DNA from: Delphinapterus leucas
Lineage: Eukaryota; Chordata; Mammalia; Artiodactyla; Monodontidae
Direction: 5' to 3'
Length of the DNA: 64,000 bases
Assembly: GCF_002288925.2 (NCBI RefSeq)
Contig: NW_022098001.1
Location: 18,194,243-18,258,242 of the forward strand
In this document: in pieces, positions 12,891-25,175 of the stretch
How the letters are laid out: each line of letters begins with the position of its first letter
How positions within the stretch are numbered: position 1 is the stretch's first letter
Position numbers and translations under genes: made by a program
The notes under the pieces: generated by a model
The model's input: the letters and a program-made list of their open reading frames with translations, nothing else
Told to the model about the DNA's origin: nothing
Databases searched by the model: none

Positions 12891-13094
12891 AAAATCTTTC
12901 AATAGGGCTTCCCTGGTGGCGCAGTGGTTGAGAGTCCGCCTGCCGATGCAGGGGACACGGGTTCGTGCCCCGGTCCGGGAAGATCCCACATGCCGCGGAG
13001 TGGCTGGGCCCGTGAGCCATGGCTGCTGGGCCTGCGCGTCCGGAGCCTGTGCTCCGCAACGGGAGAGGCCGCATCAGTGAGAGGCCCGCGTACC

Positions 13095-13129
<35 letters not shown>

Positions 13130-13135
13130 TCAATA
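12891..13135 (+). mobile_element. CHR-type SINE (short form) in L1 ORF2
   Basis: Plus-strand SINE starting GGGCTTCCCTGGTGGCGCAG with a pure A tail. The duplication AAAATCTTTCAATA is exact at 12891-12904 and 13122-13135. The insertion point is the nucleotide of L1 ORF2 homologous to the SINE at 4826, with the same TSD length to within one base. Confidence 0.95.
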
Positions 13136-14148
13136 AAGTCCAGAACCATATGGCTTCAGAGGTGAATTCTATCAAACATTTGGAGAAGAGCTAACACTTA
13201 TCCTTCTCAAACTCTTCCAAAAATTTGCAGAGAGTGGAACACTCCTAAGCTCATTCTACAAGAGTACCATCACCCTGATACCAAAACCAGACAAAGATAC
13301 TACAAAAAAAGAAAACTACAGGTTAATATCACTGATGAACATAGATGCAAAAATCCTCAACAAAATACTAGCAAGCAGAATACAACAGCACATTAAAAGG
13401 ATTATAACCATGATCAAGTGGGATTTATCCCAAAGATGCAAGGATTCTTCAATATACACAAATCAATCAATGTGATACACCATATTACCAAATTGAAGAA
13501 TAAAAACCATATGATCATCTCAATAGATGCAGAAAAATATTTTGACAAAAGTCAACACCCATTTATGATAAAAACTCTCTAGAAAGTGGGCATAGAGCCA
13601 ACCTACTTCAACATAATAAAGTCCATATATGACAAACCCACAGCAAACTTATTCTCAGTGGTGAAAAACTGAAAGCATTTCCTCTAAGATCAGGAACAAG
13701 TCAAGGGTGTCCACTCTCGCCCATATTATTCAATATAGTTTGGCAGTCCTAGCCACGGCAATCAGAGGAGAAAAATAAAATAAAACAATACAAATTGTAA
13801 AAGAAGAAGTAAAATTGTCACTGTTTGCAGATGACACGATACTATACGTAGAAAATTCTAAAGATGCCACTAGAAAACTACTAGTTAATCAACGAATTCA
13901 GTAAAGTTGCAGGATACAAAATTAATATACATAAATCTGTTGCATTTCTATACACTAACAACAAAAGATCAGAAATAGAAATTAAGGAGACAATCTCATT
14001 TACCATTGCAACAAAAAGAATAAAATACCTAGAATAAACCTACGTAAGGAGGTAAAAGACCTGTAAGCAGAAAACTATAAGATACAGTTAAAAGAAAGTT
14101 GACACAAATAGATGGAGAGACATACCATGTTCTTGGAATGGAAGAATC

Positions 14149-14393
14149 CGTTTCTGCGTGAAGGCTTTCTCCAGTTGTGGCGAGCGCAGGACCAGTCTTC
14201 ATCGTGGTGCATGGGCCTCTCACTGTCACAGCCTCTCCCGTTGCAGAGCACAGCCTCCAGACGCGCAGGCTCAGTAGTTGTGGCTCACAGGCCTAGCCGC
14301 TCCGTGGCATGTGGGATCTTCCCGGACCAGGGCTAGAACCCAGTCCCCTGCATTGACAGGCAGATTCTTAACCACTGTGCCACCAGGGAAGCC
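14149..14393 (-). mobile_element. CHR-type SINE (long form), tail-truncated, minus strand
   Basis: A reverse SINE ending with the tRNA-like head (ACTGTGCCACCAGGGAAGCC) at about 14393. The left side starts abruptly in the body at the edge of the inverted L1, without a T tail. The tail was probably lost when the L1 inserted in or beside it. No clean target-site duplication remains. Confidence 0.85.
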
Positions 14394-14627
14394 CCATTGC
14401 CTTTGTTTTTGAAAGATAATTCCATGAGGTGTAGAATTCTAGGTTGGCAGGTATTTTTTGCTGTTATTGTCATTTTCTTTTTGTTTTAGTACTTTAAAGA
14501 CATTGCTCCACTGTCACCTAGCTTGCATTGTTTCCAACAAGGAATTTTTTTGCCACCTTTATAGTTCTTCTGTACATGTTTTCTTTATCCTCTAGGGGCT
14601 TTTAAGATTTTCTCTTTAGGTCATCTT

Positions 14628-14887
14628 AAAGCACCGAGTTGATCTCCCTGTGCTATGCTGCTGCTTCCCACTAGCTAATTATTTTGCATTTGGTAGTGTA
14701 TGTATCTCGATGCTACTATCACTTCATTTGAGATAGGGAAGGTGGGAGGGAGGTGTAAGAGGGAGAGAATATGGGGATATATGTATGCATATGGCTGATT
14801 CACTTTGCTGTACACCAGGAACTAACACAGTATTGTGAAGCAATTATACTCCAATAAATACCTATTCTAAAAAAATTTTTTTAAAAA
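14628..14887 (+). mobile_element. Small twin-primed L1 3' end
   Basis: 14628 to about 14730 is L1 3' UTR in reverse (complement of the GGGAAGCAGC...GATCAACTCGG segment). From about 14732 the next 3' UTR segment reads forward to CCAATAAATACC and an A-rich end. The two pieces are adjacent in a normal 3' UTR, with only about 20 bp missing. This marks a short insertion with a 5' inversion inside the older L1. Confidence 0.82.
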
Positions 14888-15876
14888 GGTTTTTATTTAC
14901 CATTGGTTTAAAGTAATTTCATTATGCTCTATCTTGGTGTTTCTTCCTTCCATCATATTTTGCTCTTATTTATTTCTTTATTTATTTGTGCTTGGTGTTT
15001 GTTGAGCTTCTTAGATCTGTGAGTTTACAGTTTTTAACACTTTTGGAAAATGTCTAGCAATTATCTACCGAAATATTTTCTATCCTACTTCCTTTGGAAA
15101 CTCCAAATAAATATATATTAGGCTACTTGATGTTGTCACACAGTTTAACGGTGCTTTGTGTATTTTTTTAAGGCATATTTTTCTTTCATTTTGAGTAGTT
15201 TTTATTACTATGTTTTCAGGTTCACTAATTCTTTACTCTACCATGTCTAATCTACTGTTAATTCCATCCATCTTTTTCTTCATCTCAAAAATTAAAAGCC
15301 AAACCTGAATTATACTGATAGGTGGGACAAGAGCAACATTTATTCCCCCTATTGTGGCAGAACTCGTTGCCAGTTGATGCTCTGTGGACTATGGAATTTT
15401 CACTCTGGGTAATGGAAACATGAACCTTGTGTGAGTCCCTGGGATTGCTCCTTCTAATCATTTTCCCAGTGTCTGTAAATTCCCTACACTTCTGTGCAAA
15501 TCTTTACTTGGCTTAACACTATGCACATGTGCAGATTTCTGGGGCTCTCTCTCTGGCACTCTGCCATGTGAAATCCAGCTGCTTCAGCCTCTCCAGACTT
15601 CCAGGTCCTTCTCTTCAACTTAGGGAGACTGTCTCCTCCTGGGTTCTCCTCCACCTTCATACTCTGCTGCACAATGGCCTGGAAACTCTCCTAGCAGTAA
15701 ATTGGGACAATCACTGGGCTCATTTCATTTGTTTCCAACCTCTCCAAGATTATTGTCTTTTGTTGCCCGATGTCCAAAATCTTGACAATATTGTTTCATA
15801 TTTTGTCAGGTTCTTATTTGTTTCAGGCAGGAAGATAAATGTTCCTGCAACTCCATTCTAGCTGGAAATTATCATA

Positions 15877-16098
15877 TAATATGACTTTTAATTAATTAAT
15901 TTATACATGAAGAAGGATTTTGTTTTTTTAATTTGGTTGTGCAGGGTCTTAGTTGCAGCAGGTAGGCTTCTTAGTTGTGACATGCACGTGAGAGCTAGTT
16001 CCCTGACCAGGGATTGAACCCGGGCCCCCTGCATTGGGAGTGCAGAGTCTTAACCACTGCACCACCAGGCCAGGGAGGTCCCCATGTAATATGACTTT
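15877..16098 (-). mobile_element. Older tRNA-derived SINE (CHR-1-like), minus strand
   Basis: Contains the reverse head TTAACCACTGCACCACCAGG and the B-box complement GGGATTGAACCCGGGCC, typical of tRNA-derived SINEs. The body differs from the young copies elsewhere in the window. The duplication TAATATGACTTT lies at 15877-15888 and 16087-16098, so the element is 15889-16086. Confidence 0.88.
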
Positions 16099-16478
16099 AA
16101 AATTGTCCATCATTATGATCACCCTCCTCATGATTTGCTACAACTTGCCGATTTTCCTTTTAGTATGTGATACCAAAATTTAACAGTGCTTAGCTGTGTT
16201 CTGGCTTGAAAAGTGTAAACAATACCATACAATTAAACTCTTTTTCCAAACCTACTCTGTTAAGTGATATATTCTCCATCCTTTATTATGTAGGAGCCTT
16301 TTTATAAAAATCTAAGCACCAAGTTTTATATTAAACCTTACCTGATATATTGAATCTGGTCAGTTAATTCGTTGTGATAAAATGTTTCTGAATCTGATCT
16401 AGTCATTATTAATATTGATAATTATGTACTTCACTTAAATGTATCAGCTACTCCTCCAAACATTGTTACTTGTATTAT

Positions 16479-16796
16479 TAGTCAGCTCAGGCTGCCATAA
16501 TAAAATACCAGACACTGGATAACTTAAACCACAGGAATTTATTTCTCACAGTTGTGGAGACTGTGAAGTATAAGATCAAGGAGCTGGCCAATTTGGTTCC
16601 TGATAAGGGCCCTCTTCCTGGCTTGCAAAGAGCCACATTCTCACTTTGTCTTCATACAGCAGAGAGAAAGCAGAAGTACCTCATGACATGACCTAAAACT
16701 AATTATCTCCTAAAGGCCTCATCTCCAAATACCATCATATTGGGGGTTAGGACTTTAACATATGAATTTTGGGAGACATAACACAGTCCATAGCAT
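16479..16796 (-). mobile_element. MaLR solitary LTR, minus strand
   Basis: Reads on the plus strand as the reverse of a MaLR LTR: TTAGTCAGCTCAGGCTGCCA at the left, CACAGGAATTTATTTCTCAC, then CCTCATCTCCAAATACCATC and CATAACACAGTCCATAGCA at the right. The internal part between about 16650 and 16690 is shortened relative to the other copies. Confidence 0.82.
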
Positions 16797-17584
16797 TACC
16801 CAAAAATTGATAAAGCATGTCATATAAGTCCTTATTCAAATCAATAAATAAGAAAACCGAGATACATCTACTAGACTCTGTCCTTCAGACTGAAATTTAT
16901 TTAGTAGGAATTGAGAACAGTCAGTCAAATATAATGTTTTTTTCATCTTGTCCACAAAATTATCTTAAGAATTCATGTCAAACTTATTACTGAAATCAAA
17001 TATGTCTTCAGTAGTCATGTAATTTTTCAGTTTAGTACTTCTACTAAAAGAGATAATACAGTTTGTCTAATAACTTCATTAGACTTTCCCTCTGGGTACA
17101 GAGTCTCATCTACAAGGTATCATAATAACAGAGAAAAAAAAATCGACTCTGGGATTGCTGTGTTACTCAGAAGAAAAATGTCTAAAATACTCCATACAGC
17201 CTATATTTCTGCAAAGTGATCATCAAAAAAGCAAGTTTCCCCAACACTTTCAAGCAGTGTTTGATTTATGCAATTACTTTTAGTGGAAATTCAATACTAG
17301 CACAGATCTTGTAGTGTTACCTCATTAGGTCTTAAGTCTTAAAATTGAAAAAGTACCTAGAGGTTACTCCTAATGAAGAGGATTCAAGCAGTGTGAAAAC
17401 ATTTTTATAGCATTCCTGAGAAATGGTCACTCAGCTTTTTATGCATGAAATAGGGAGCTAGTCTAAGATTCAGGACTGATAATTACTCTTAGGGTCTCAC
17501 TTGCAACAAGAAGTATTTTTATCAAAAGATAATTATTGTGTGTATGAAATATGAGTAAACTTACAAAACTGAAAAATAACCAAA

Positions 17585-17620
<36 letters not shown>

Positions 17621-18754
17621 AAAAATTAAAACACAAGTTTCTACTTATCCCATTGCTTTTACTTTCTGTGGTCAGCTTCCATGGTTTTGCCTACTTTGTG
17701 CCAAGGAGCAATAAGGCAAAAAGTAGAACACCTGCACTTTGATAAGAATTCAGAAGCCATTTATTTTTTCCAATAATTTTAATTTTTCTGATTATTACAT
17801 AATCAAATTACTATTATAAAATAGAAAGTTTTGTAAAGTATAGAAATGGTGGCGTTAAACAAAAAGATATGCTCCATGATCACATTGTTGATTAAATTTT
17901 TGATATAGTTTGTTCCATTTTTTTTCTATGAAATATTTTTCTTAACATAGTTGAGACAATACGGTACACATAACTTTTTTTTATTTCACTGAACATTATA
18001 AGCCTTTGCTATATCATGAAAAACTCTTAGAGAACACCATTTTTTCATGAGTGCACAATATTCCCTCATAAAGATGTACCAAAGTTTACATAGCCATCTT
18101 CCTAGGAATAGATACTTTGGTTCTTCCAGTTTTATGGAGTTTTTTTTTTTTTCAAGTAACACTAGGATACACATCTTACTAATCATGTCATTTTTTTTGG
18201 TGGATATTGTTCTCATGCTCCAATGAGGCTTTTTGGGTTAACATCTTATGCCAGCAAGATGTATAAGAAATTCATCTTTTGAGTGGTCTTATTGGGACAT
18301 TCTTCAACATGTTACATGTTGACTTCCACAATACTTAAGGATGTCTAGTTTTCTGGATCAACTGACTTCCCAATGGGAATTTAGAGCACTTATGCTTAGA
18401 ATTTCCTGGGACCTTGAAGCCATGAAACATATTTTTCTTTTGAGCTAGTTTTTTCTTGCTGGTTTACATTCCATACTTAATGACATAATTCAAATATGGG
18501 TTTCTACCACTAATGTCTTATTACCAAAATGTACATAATAATATTCAGAAATTCTCAGTGCTCAAGCTTATTTGTCCCCATAGGAAGTCAAATTTGGTGG
18601 CTAAGTATAACTCAGACAGTGGAGTCAAATTAAAAAAAAGAAATATTATCATTTATTGGAAGATGTAGACAAATACTCAAATAATTTTAGCTTATTGAAA
18701 ATTCAAATCTTTGAGGTGCTTTTTAGGACTTCTATAAAGCATTTCTTTCACTTC
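16797..18754. other. Unique AT-rich intergenic DNA
   Basis: No gene or recognisable repeat apart from a (TA)n run at 17588-17619 and short T runs. Frames of 60-76 codons at 17551-17742 and 17986-18216 look like chance and carry no domain. Confidence 0.55.
17588..17619. repeat. (TA)n microsatellite
   Basis: About 16 TA units in a row. Confidence 0.95.
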
Positions 18755-18987
18755 AAGAAGTAGCATGTAGGGCTTCCCTGGTGGCGCAGTGGTTGAGAGT
18801 CCGCCTGCCAATGCAGGGGACACGGGTTCGTGCCCCAATCCGGGAAGATCCCACGTGCCGTGGAGCGGCTGTGCCCGTGAGCCATGGCCGCTGAGCCTGC
18901 GCGTCCGGAGCCTGGGCTCCGCAACGGCAGAGGCCACAACAGTGAGAGGCCCGCGTACGGCAAAAAAAAAAAAGAAGTAGCATGTAG
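18755..18987 (+). mobile_element. CHR-type SINE (short form)
   Basis: Plus-strand SINE at 18771-18971 with a short A tail. It is flanked by the exact 16 bp duplication AAGAAGTAGCATGTAG (18755-18770 and 18972-18987). It lies in unique DNA, so it is a good marker for presence/absence comparison between species. Confidence 0.96.
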
Positions 18988-21900
18988 GGAATAGTACCAG
19001 AGTTCTCATTCTCCCAATTACCTAGTGGCATAACTGAAATTTACATGAGAAGTTGCAAGATCTATATTGCACATAGATTACAATGATATTTAGTACCATA
19101 TTCACTATATATTTGGCAGTAAAAAAAAAAAAAAAAAGAAAGAAAGAAAATACACTAGAGGAGATAAACCAAACCCGGGGAACATTACTTTTTATTCACG
19201 TCAAAAGGAGAACAAGAATAAAGAAGTAGTTGAAGTGTTGTATTATGAAACTGGATAATCAACCAGCACATTGGTGAACAAAGCTAAAATTCCATGCCAA
19301 CTTTTCAAGGTCTTTGAGGGGAGGACTTAGATAAGTAGAGTACCAAGGACAATGTCTGGCATATGGGAAAAGCACTGATAAATGTTAGTTGTTAACGCCT
19401 ATAAATTTCTTTCATTAGTTGCTAAGACGATTTGAATAATGTATTTCAATAGTTTTGAACTGACTTTTTAATATGTCTTAATGCATTGAAAGCATAAAGT
19501 AAGAAAACCATATATGTCTTACTTCTTATCATTATTCAGTTAGAATGGAATATTTTCTTCTTCTGGGATGAACAATCTTATCCAGTTTATATTTTTTGCA
19601 AACCAGACTACTTAGATTCCAAATAGAATAACAAACCAAATCTATTTCTATCTGCCTTGCTTGAAATCAAAATTCTGAATTGGACTATGACATTATTTAT
19701 CCTCCCAAAAAAAATGGTCACGTATCCCTGTTTAGTTTAAAGATCTGCATGTCAACTCCATTCTTCCTTTTCAGACTCTAACCTTCGTCATGTCCTCAAG
19801 GTGATCCTGAAATGCCTAAGCTCTTGACTTTATCTTCTCGTATTTATACCTTCTACATTCTGAAAATGATTAACAAAAAAGCCATCCATATCCTGGGTCA
19901 AACAGATGAATTAGTTCTTCAACTGAATTACTGAAATGAGTTCAGAAGAATTCTGAAGCAGTGCATCCATGCTCAGCAAGAAAATTTGCATAAATTTCTT
20001 AGTGATATATGCCATGGTTATTGGTGGGAGTGTAAACTTAACATTATTGCTCTAGCAGTTATTAATCTAAATTAATTCTTTATGAGAGCCAGGAGAAATA
20101 TTTTCATCTATAAACTGCTTTTAACAAATTGACTGGGGGGTCTCAAATCAATCTGTAAAATCAAGGTTTTACTGTACCTAGAAACTTAAAACTCGTGTGA
20201 AGTAAGAAGTGATGAATATGCTTAGTAGCACAAGTATTTACGCCTGTCAATTCTTTCAGCTGTCTATAGAGAAGGGATTACTTTTGGTGGACAGCCTATT
20301 AACCTGTACTTAAAAGAAAAACTCCACTTAATTAAATTTATACTCCAAAAGTCTCCAATCCAATGAACAGTCTTATTATTTGAAGCCACTGTTTTAATTG
20401 GTTGCTTTAAAAATTACACTGGATGATCAGAATGTTTTCTGATACATCTCCATGGATTATTCATTCCCAAGGAAGTCCCAAGAATGAGGGAGAATTATAC
20501 TTCAGGAGACAGCATAATTAAGATTGTAAAACCAAGAACAATAGATTTAAAAATTCAAGGTCTAAACTTCACTTCTGGAATTGATTTCTGAGATTAGGAA
20601 TAAGGTAGATTGTATGTATTATCTTTCCCACATTCTAATCAGCAACTTAAGCAGATAATGCCCAAAACAGTGAATGTAGTGAAAGTACCTATATCACATT
20701 CAGCAACAAAGCAATTTCTGAATCTGATGACCCATTTCGGGTACAGGAGAAAAGAATTACTTTCATATCTAACCTCCATTCTCATGGACTAGAAGATCAC
20801 TGTCAAATATCGACCAGCTGACAGCAGAGAGATTATCAACTTATTCACAAGTCCAGAAAAGAAGAACCCCACCACAGAATATGCCTTTTACTTCTGGCAG
20901 TCCCAGGATAATCATCAGTTAAGGGGATGAAGGCAAGAAAGATGAAATACAATTCTTTTACTGTCAATCTTAAATCCTTTTGAAGAATCCTCTTCCTTTT
21001 GATGGTAATATAATCAGATTGAAAATCAAAAGGAATAGAGAGATGCAAGAATGTAGCAGAGGTAGAAGCCACGTAATACAGCAGAAAAATTGGAGGCCAA
21101 AAATTGTCAAAGAGGAATGTTTTTACGTGACTGAGTATATTATATGGTGATGTCATTACTACAATGGAGATACAATTCTCATTCTACAATGAGGATCTGA
21201 GAATCTATCACAAGAAGAAGGTGATGATTGGTCCATGAGAAAAAATACAGAGAGACTAAAATAAAGAATTAGAGATGGAACACCATCAAATAGGAAAAAA
21301 AAGAAAGACGAGGGCTTAGAAAAGTATGGAATTTAGCAATTAGAAAGCTGTTGAATGAGTTTGGGGAGAAAAGTTTTATTACCAGTTGCAGTTGTTTGAA
21401 GCGTAAATGGGTGATAAGAAAATAGGGTCTGCTCTTTGAAGAAGTATAACCAAATAGGGTAGAGAAGAAGCTTGAGGTTTTTTTGAGGTACAAATCTCTA
21501 ATCACTTTTATAGATGGGAAAAAGACATGGTAGTGAGAAAAACAGTGAAAATGAGACAGGGATGATGATAACAAATGGAGCAAGTCTGAAGAGAAGCAGG
21601 AAGCAAAAGGATAAAGGATACAGATCATAGGATCATCCTCTAAAAGGACAAATATATATTCCTCAGGAATGGAGGGGGAAATAGCGAAGGGAGAGAGTCC
21701 AAGATAGAAAGGGAGAAAATTGAGTGAGTTTTGTTAAACTGCCCCAAATTAACTGAAATAATAGATAAGGTAATGTTGACAGATTTAGCAAATTAAAATA
21801 CAGGAGACCTACTTAAATTTGCATTTCAGATAAATAAGAAATAATTTTTATTTTTAATATAGATATGCCCCATGCAATATTGGGGACATACTTATACAAA

Positions 21901-22114
21901 AAATGTATATATTTATTGTGTACCAGAAATACAGATTTTTGTATGGGACATACTTATGCTAAGAAATCATTTATCTGAAACACAAATTTAAATGGGAATC
22001 CTGTGTTTTATCTAGCAATCCTAAATTAAGGTTTCCTCCTGTGAATAAAAATATTAGTAGGTATACCAAATAGACCCAGAGTTTTTTCACAGATATGAGT
22101 TTCCAAGAACACCT
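18988..22114. other. Unique AT-rich intergenic DNA with faint old-repeat relics
   Basis: No gene seen. A short L2- or MIR-tail-like piece lies at about 19310-19400 (AATGTCTGGCATATGGGAAA). The purine-rich stretch 21290-21720 resembles the reverse of an L2 body, but only weakly. Frames of 103 and 119 codons on the minus strand (20845-21156, 21269-21628) lack any recognisable domain and fit chance in AT-rich DNA. Confidence 0.4.
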
Positions 22115-22273
22115 TTTAAAAAGTGCTTTGTGATGACCTAGATGAGTGGGATGGGTGGCGTGGGGGTAGGAGGGAGGTCCAAGAGGGAGGAGATATATGT
22201 ATACATATAGCTGATTCACTTCATTGTACAACAGAAACAACATTGTAAAGCAACTATATGCCAATAAAAAAAA
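22115..22273 (+). mobile_element. Short L1 3' end
   Basis: Only the last 150 bp or so of an L1 3' UTR: GTGCTTTGTGATGACCTAG, the GGGTGGGAGG-like block, ATATAGCTGATTCACTTC and the end CAACTATATGCCAATAAAAA. It is strongly 5'-truncated. A target-site duplication is not obvious. Confidence 0.85.
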
Positions 22274-23770
22274 AGTAATGGAAAGGAAACTGTATTATGT
22301 TTATGTTAAACTCACCCTACTGTTTTTCCATAGGCCCTCTTATTTTGATATAGACAACTTGATTGGAAATACATACCATCACAGAGCTCAGGTTGTAACC
22401 TATCACTAAGCTTGCTGTGTGACTAAAGGGGCCAGAGAAGCCGTCATACAATGTTTGAATTTCAGTTCTGCCACTTCTTAGATTTGTAATCTCCTACAAG
22501 TTTGATTGAGAGAAGGATTAAATTAAAGTACAAAGTACAAAGGTCATCACAGAGTTGACAAATTTTAGACATTGGTCTTGGGGTGTATGGTACTAGGAGT
22601 AGCAGCGGCAGTAGTAGTACTTAGTAGTTTGTTTTATTATAAGCATGTGTATATTTTATATAATAGATAGTACTGTCAGAACTATTTGTAATAATGCTGA
22701 TGATCAGTATTGGTCCAATTTCAGGCTAATATAAACAATAGTGCTTCCTGTATAACTTGTGTAGCTAATGGAGCTTCCTGCACTAACTTGGTGAAGCAAC
22801 AGTGTCACCTAGTGGTTGTCAACAACGAACGATTACGAACACCTGGATAAAGGTTGCTAGGGCAAAATCTGCACAGAACTTAACGAATTTATGTCAGTGA
22901 TGACTTTGATGGTAATTGATATTTTTCATAATATATTACATCAAAGTCGTCTCACTTTGCATTAAAATGATGCACACACTACCTACAGAAGAGTATTGGC
23001 TATCTGCTGCTTTTACATACCTTCACCTAACAGTCTAACATACTTTGTTAAAGAAACAAATTCCTGCTGCCCAGGATGTTTTAATTATAAAATTACTCAT
23101 AGTTTTTGAACTTCTCACAGCATCTCCTAACTCTACTATTCCCTGAAAACCTCAGCAGAAGGGGAGGAGATGGTGGGGAGAACTGGAAATATGAAGCTTG
23201 AGGCCTACTTAATTACCAGCTTCAAATTTATTTTCCATCTATTCAGGTTAGAGGTTTCTCTTTTCTTTTGCATGCAGTCAAGAGGATCTATGATTTTCTT
23301 TGGGAAAAGAAAAGATGTTGTTTTTCTAAAACTCAAATTGAGATATAAATATTCAATTACAAATTTTGTTTCTATATTAGCTGGGGACCAGTGTCTACTT
23401 CAGTTATATTTTATAGCTTCTGTCCTGAGGGCCTCTCAAGGAGATAAGAGATTTATAGCTCTTAGGGTTATGTATGTAAGTAAAATTTTTAAGAAGTAAT
23501 GAATAATGCAGCTTGTGATCACTTCCAAAAATGTCAAGAGAAATTAAGAATCCCAAGTAGCCTTTGGGGGAGATTTTACTCTGACCCTACTTAATCTACT
23601 TCTTATATGAGACTATTATAGAAGTCCCAAACTAGAATCCCATGGACTAGTGGTCAACAGATGGTTAAACTAAGCAAACATTGCATTAAAACTGGTAATA
23701 TATCAACTCAGATATGACTCAAGAGTTATTAATCAATGACTACTAGAAATATTTCCTGAGTTTGTGAGAA

Positions 23771-23806
<36 letters not shown>

Positions 23807-25175
23807 TTCAAACATCCGTTAGGAATCATTTCTTTTAAAGAACCAAACTTTCTTAGATATATATTTTAAATCCCCAAAGATTCTTAATTATCAAAATATT
23901 TCTGTGGCTCCCAGACTTTTCACAGTTCTTTCTTCCCCAGACTCCATCCAAAAGCTTTCATAAATATTTCATGACTGACATTGCTTCACAATGTTCCTGG
24001 ACTGGTGGGAATTATGACTTTCTCTTTTTCTCCTGATAAGAACGAGTAAAAATATTCACATGGATAATTTATTAGAAAGAACATGCCACAGTCCCTAAAA
24101 CCAATCCTAAACATGAGCAAAAATCCTGTAAGATTTCTTTCCATCTCCTCTAGTTGTTCCTTCTCCTCTTGATGGTTATTTTTAGGACTTAGGGGGACTA
24201 AGCTATCAATACCAGAGGTAGATAGCTTAGATAAAATTCTGCCATGCAGAAGTCCCAGGTATAGCAACAAGGCCAGAGCACTTCATCCCATAAAAACCTC
24301 CAACTCCAGCATACCTGGGAAACCACTTCACTAATTCATGTCACGTCTATTTGCAGGACATCAATGACTGCTACTAGAAGAAAAGCTAAATTTGAAGTAA
24401 CAGGAGATATCACAGAATCCCCTTGAACTAATTTATGAGTTAGTCAAGGAAAAGAATGACGTGCTCTCCTTGAATGTATGTACTGCTTATCTGAATACAT
24501 CTGAGAAAACCAACTAGCAACACGACTGTCCATAACATGTGTATTCATTGAATAAGACTGATTTCAATCATGATCATTTACCATCTGAAAAAAATACAAG
24601 GTCTCATTCAGGTTTAGCTGTCTTATTTAAGAGCACCAAACACTTAAAAATTAACTTCTCAATTCCTTCATTAGAATTGAGAATGGGCCAGGTATTTTAT
24701 GCAGATGAAAAGAAGGCAAAGATATGTGCCCTTCACTGCTAAGTCTCTCTGCAACATTTTCATAAATAATAGAGGAGCCATCCAATGTTAATTGATGCAA
24801 GAACTATGACATATACGTGTGTGTATACATACATATATAACTGTTTTAGTAATGACTTAATGATAAGCAACTATTCTACATAATCTACTACTTAAGGAAT
24901 CTATAAGAATTTCCTAATACACAAACCAACTAATGAAGATTTTGGGGAGCCACTATGAAAAAATAACAGGTTTAAAACTTTCAGCAAGAATGTTTTAATA
25001 AATTTATTATAAGGCCAACAGAGTTTATTAAAACCAATTAATTTATAAGCTAGTGATCTCCAAAATATATTCTTGACCAACATTCCACACCTATAAGGAT
25101 GGTGGTCACACTATGAAGAGAAAAAAACAAAAACAAAAAACAGGTACTCTGAAAATTTCAGAGAACAGAGAATTA
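22274..25175. other. Unique intergenic DNA with MIR relic and CA repeat
   Basis: A MIR-like fragment lies at about 22455-22500 (TTTCAGTTCTGCCACTTCTT), then an AGT-rich patch at 22592-22630 and a CA repeat at 23772-23805. No gene is recognised; the 109-codon frame at 23170-23499 has no visible domain. Confidence 0.45.
23772..23805. repeat. (CA)n microsatellite
   Basis: About 17 uninterrupted CA units, so likely polymorphic. Confidence 0.97.

Larger units (their letters stand above)
10311..14148 (-). mobile_element. L1 with twin-priming 5' inversion, minus strand, carrying two SINEs
   Basis: The left part, 10311 to about 12231, is L1 3' UTR and the C-terminal part of ORF2 in reverse orientation. 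At 12231-12234 the strand flips. From there to 14148 the ORF2 reads forward, from just after the endonuclease (KRMEAKQ) through the RT with FADDTILY at about 13820, up to DIPCSW. The forward part stops almost where the reverse part starts (the IPIKLPM region), so both belong to one element whose 5' half was inverted. This is the known product of twin priming. SINEs sit at 10516-10729 and 12905-13121. A possible target-site duplication (CCTTTG plus a T run at about 10307 and 14398) is blurred by the neighbouring SINE. Confidence 0.88.
9560..15860 (-). mobile_element. Ancient L1 (L1M-type), minus strand, split by younger insertions
   Basis: The plus strand here is T-rich with phrases typical of old L1 3' regions read backwards. 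Examples are the block ending TTGGGTCCTGTTTTGTAATC near 9685, CATTTCTACTAGTGCAGGTT at about 10243, GTAGAATTCTAGGTTGGCAG at about 14430, and TTGAGCTTCTTAGATCTGTG at about 15003. The pieces are 9560-10310, about 14394-14627 and 14888-15860, and they read on from one to the next. The intervening DNA is a 3.8 kb twin-primed L1, a truncated SINE and a small twin-primed L1. The last part (15300-15860) is less certain. No coding frame survives. The strand is inferred from the A-rich sense strand of L1. Confidence 0.72.

Noticed and set aside
15529..15861. 110-codon frame
   Set aside because: Lies in the old reverse L1 remnant and shows no domain.
20845..21628. Minus-strand frames of 103 and 119 codons
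   Set aside because: AT-rich chance frames without recognisable domains or splice context.
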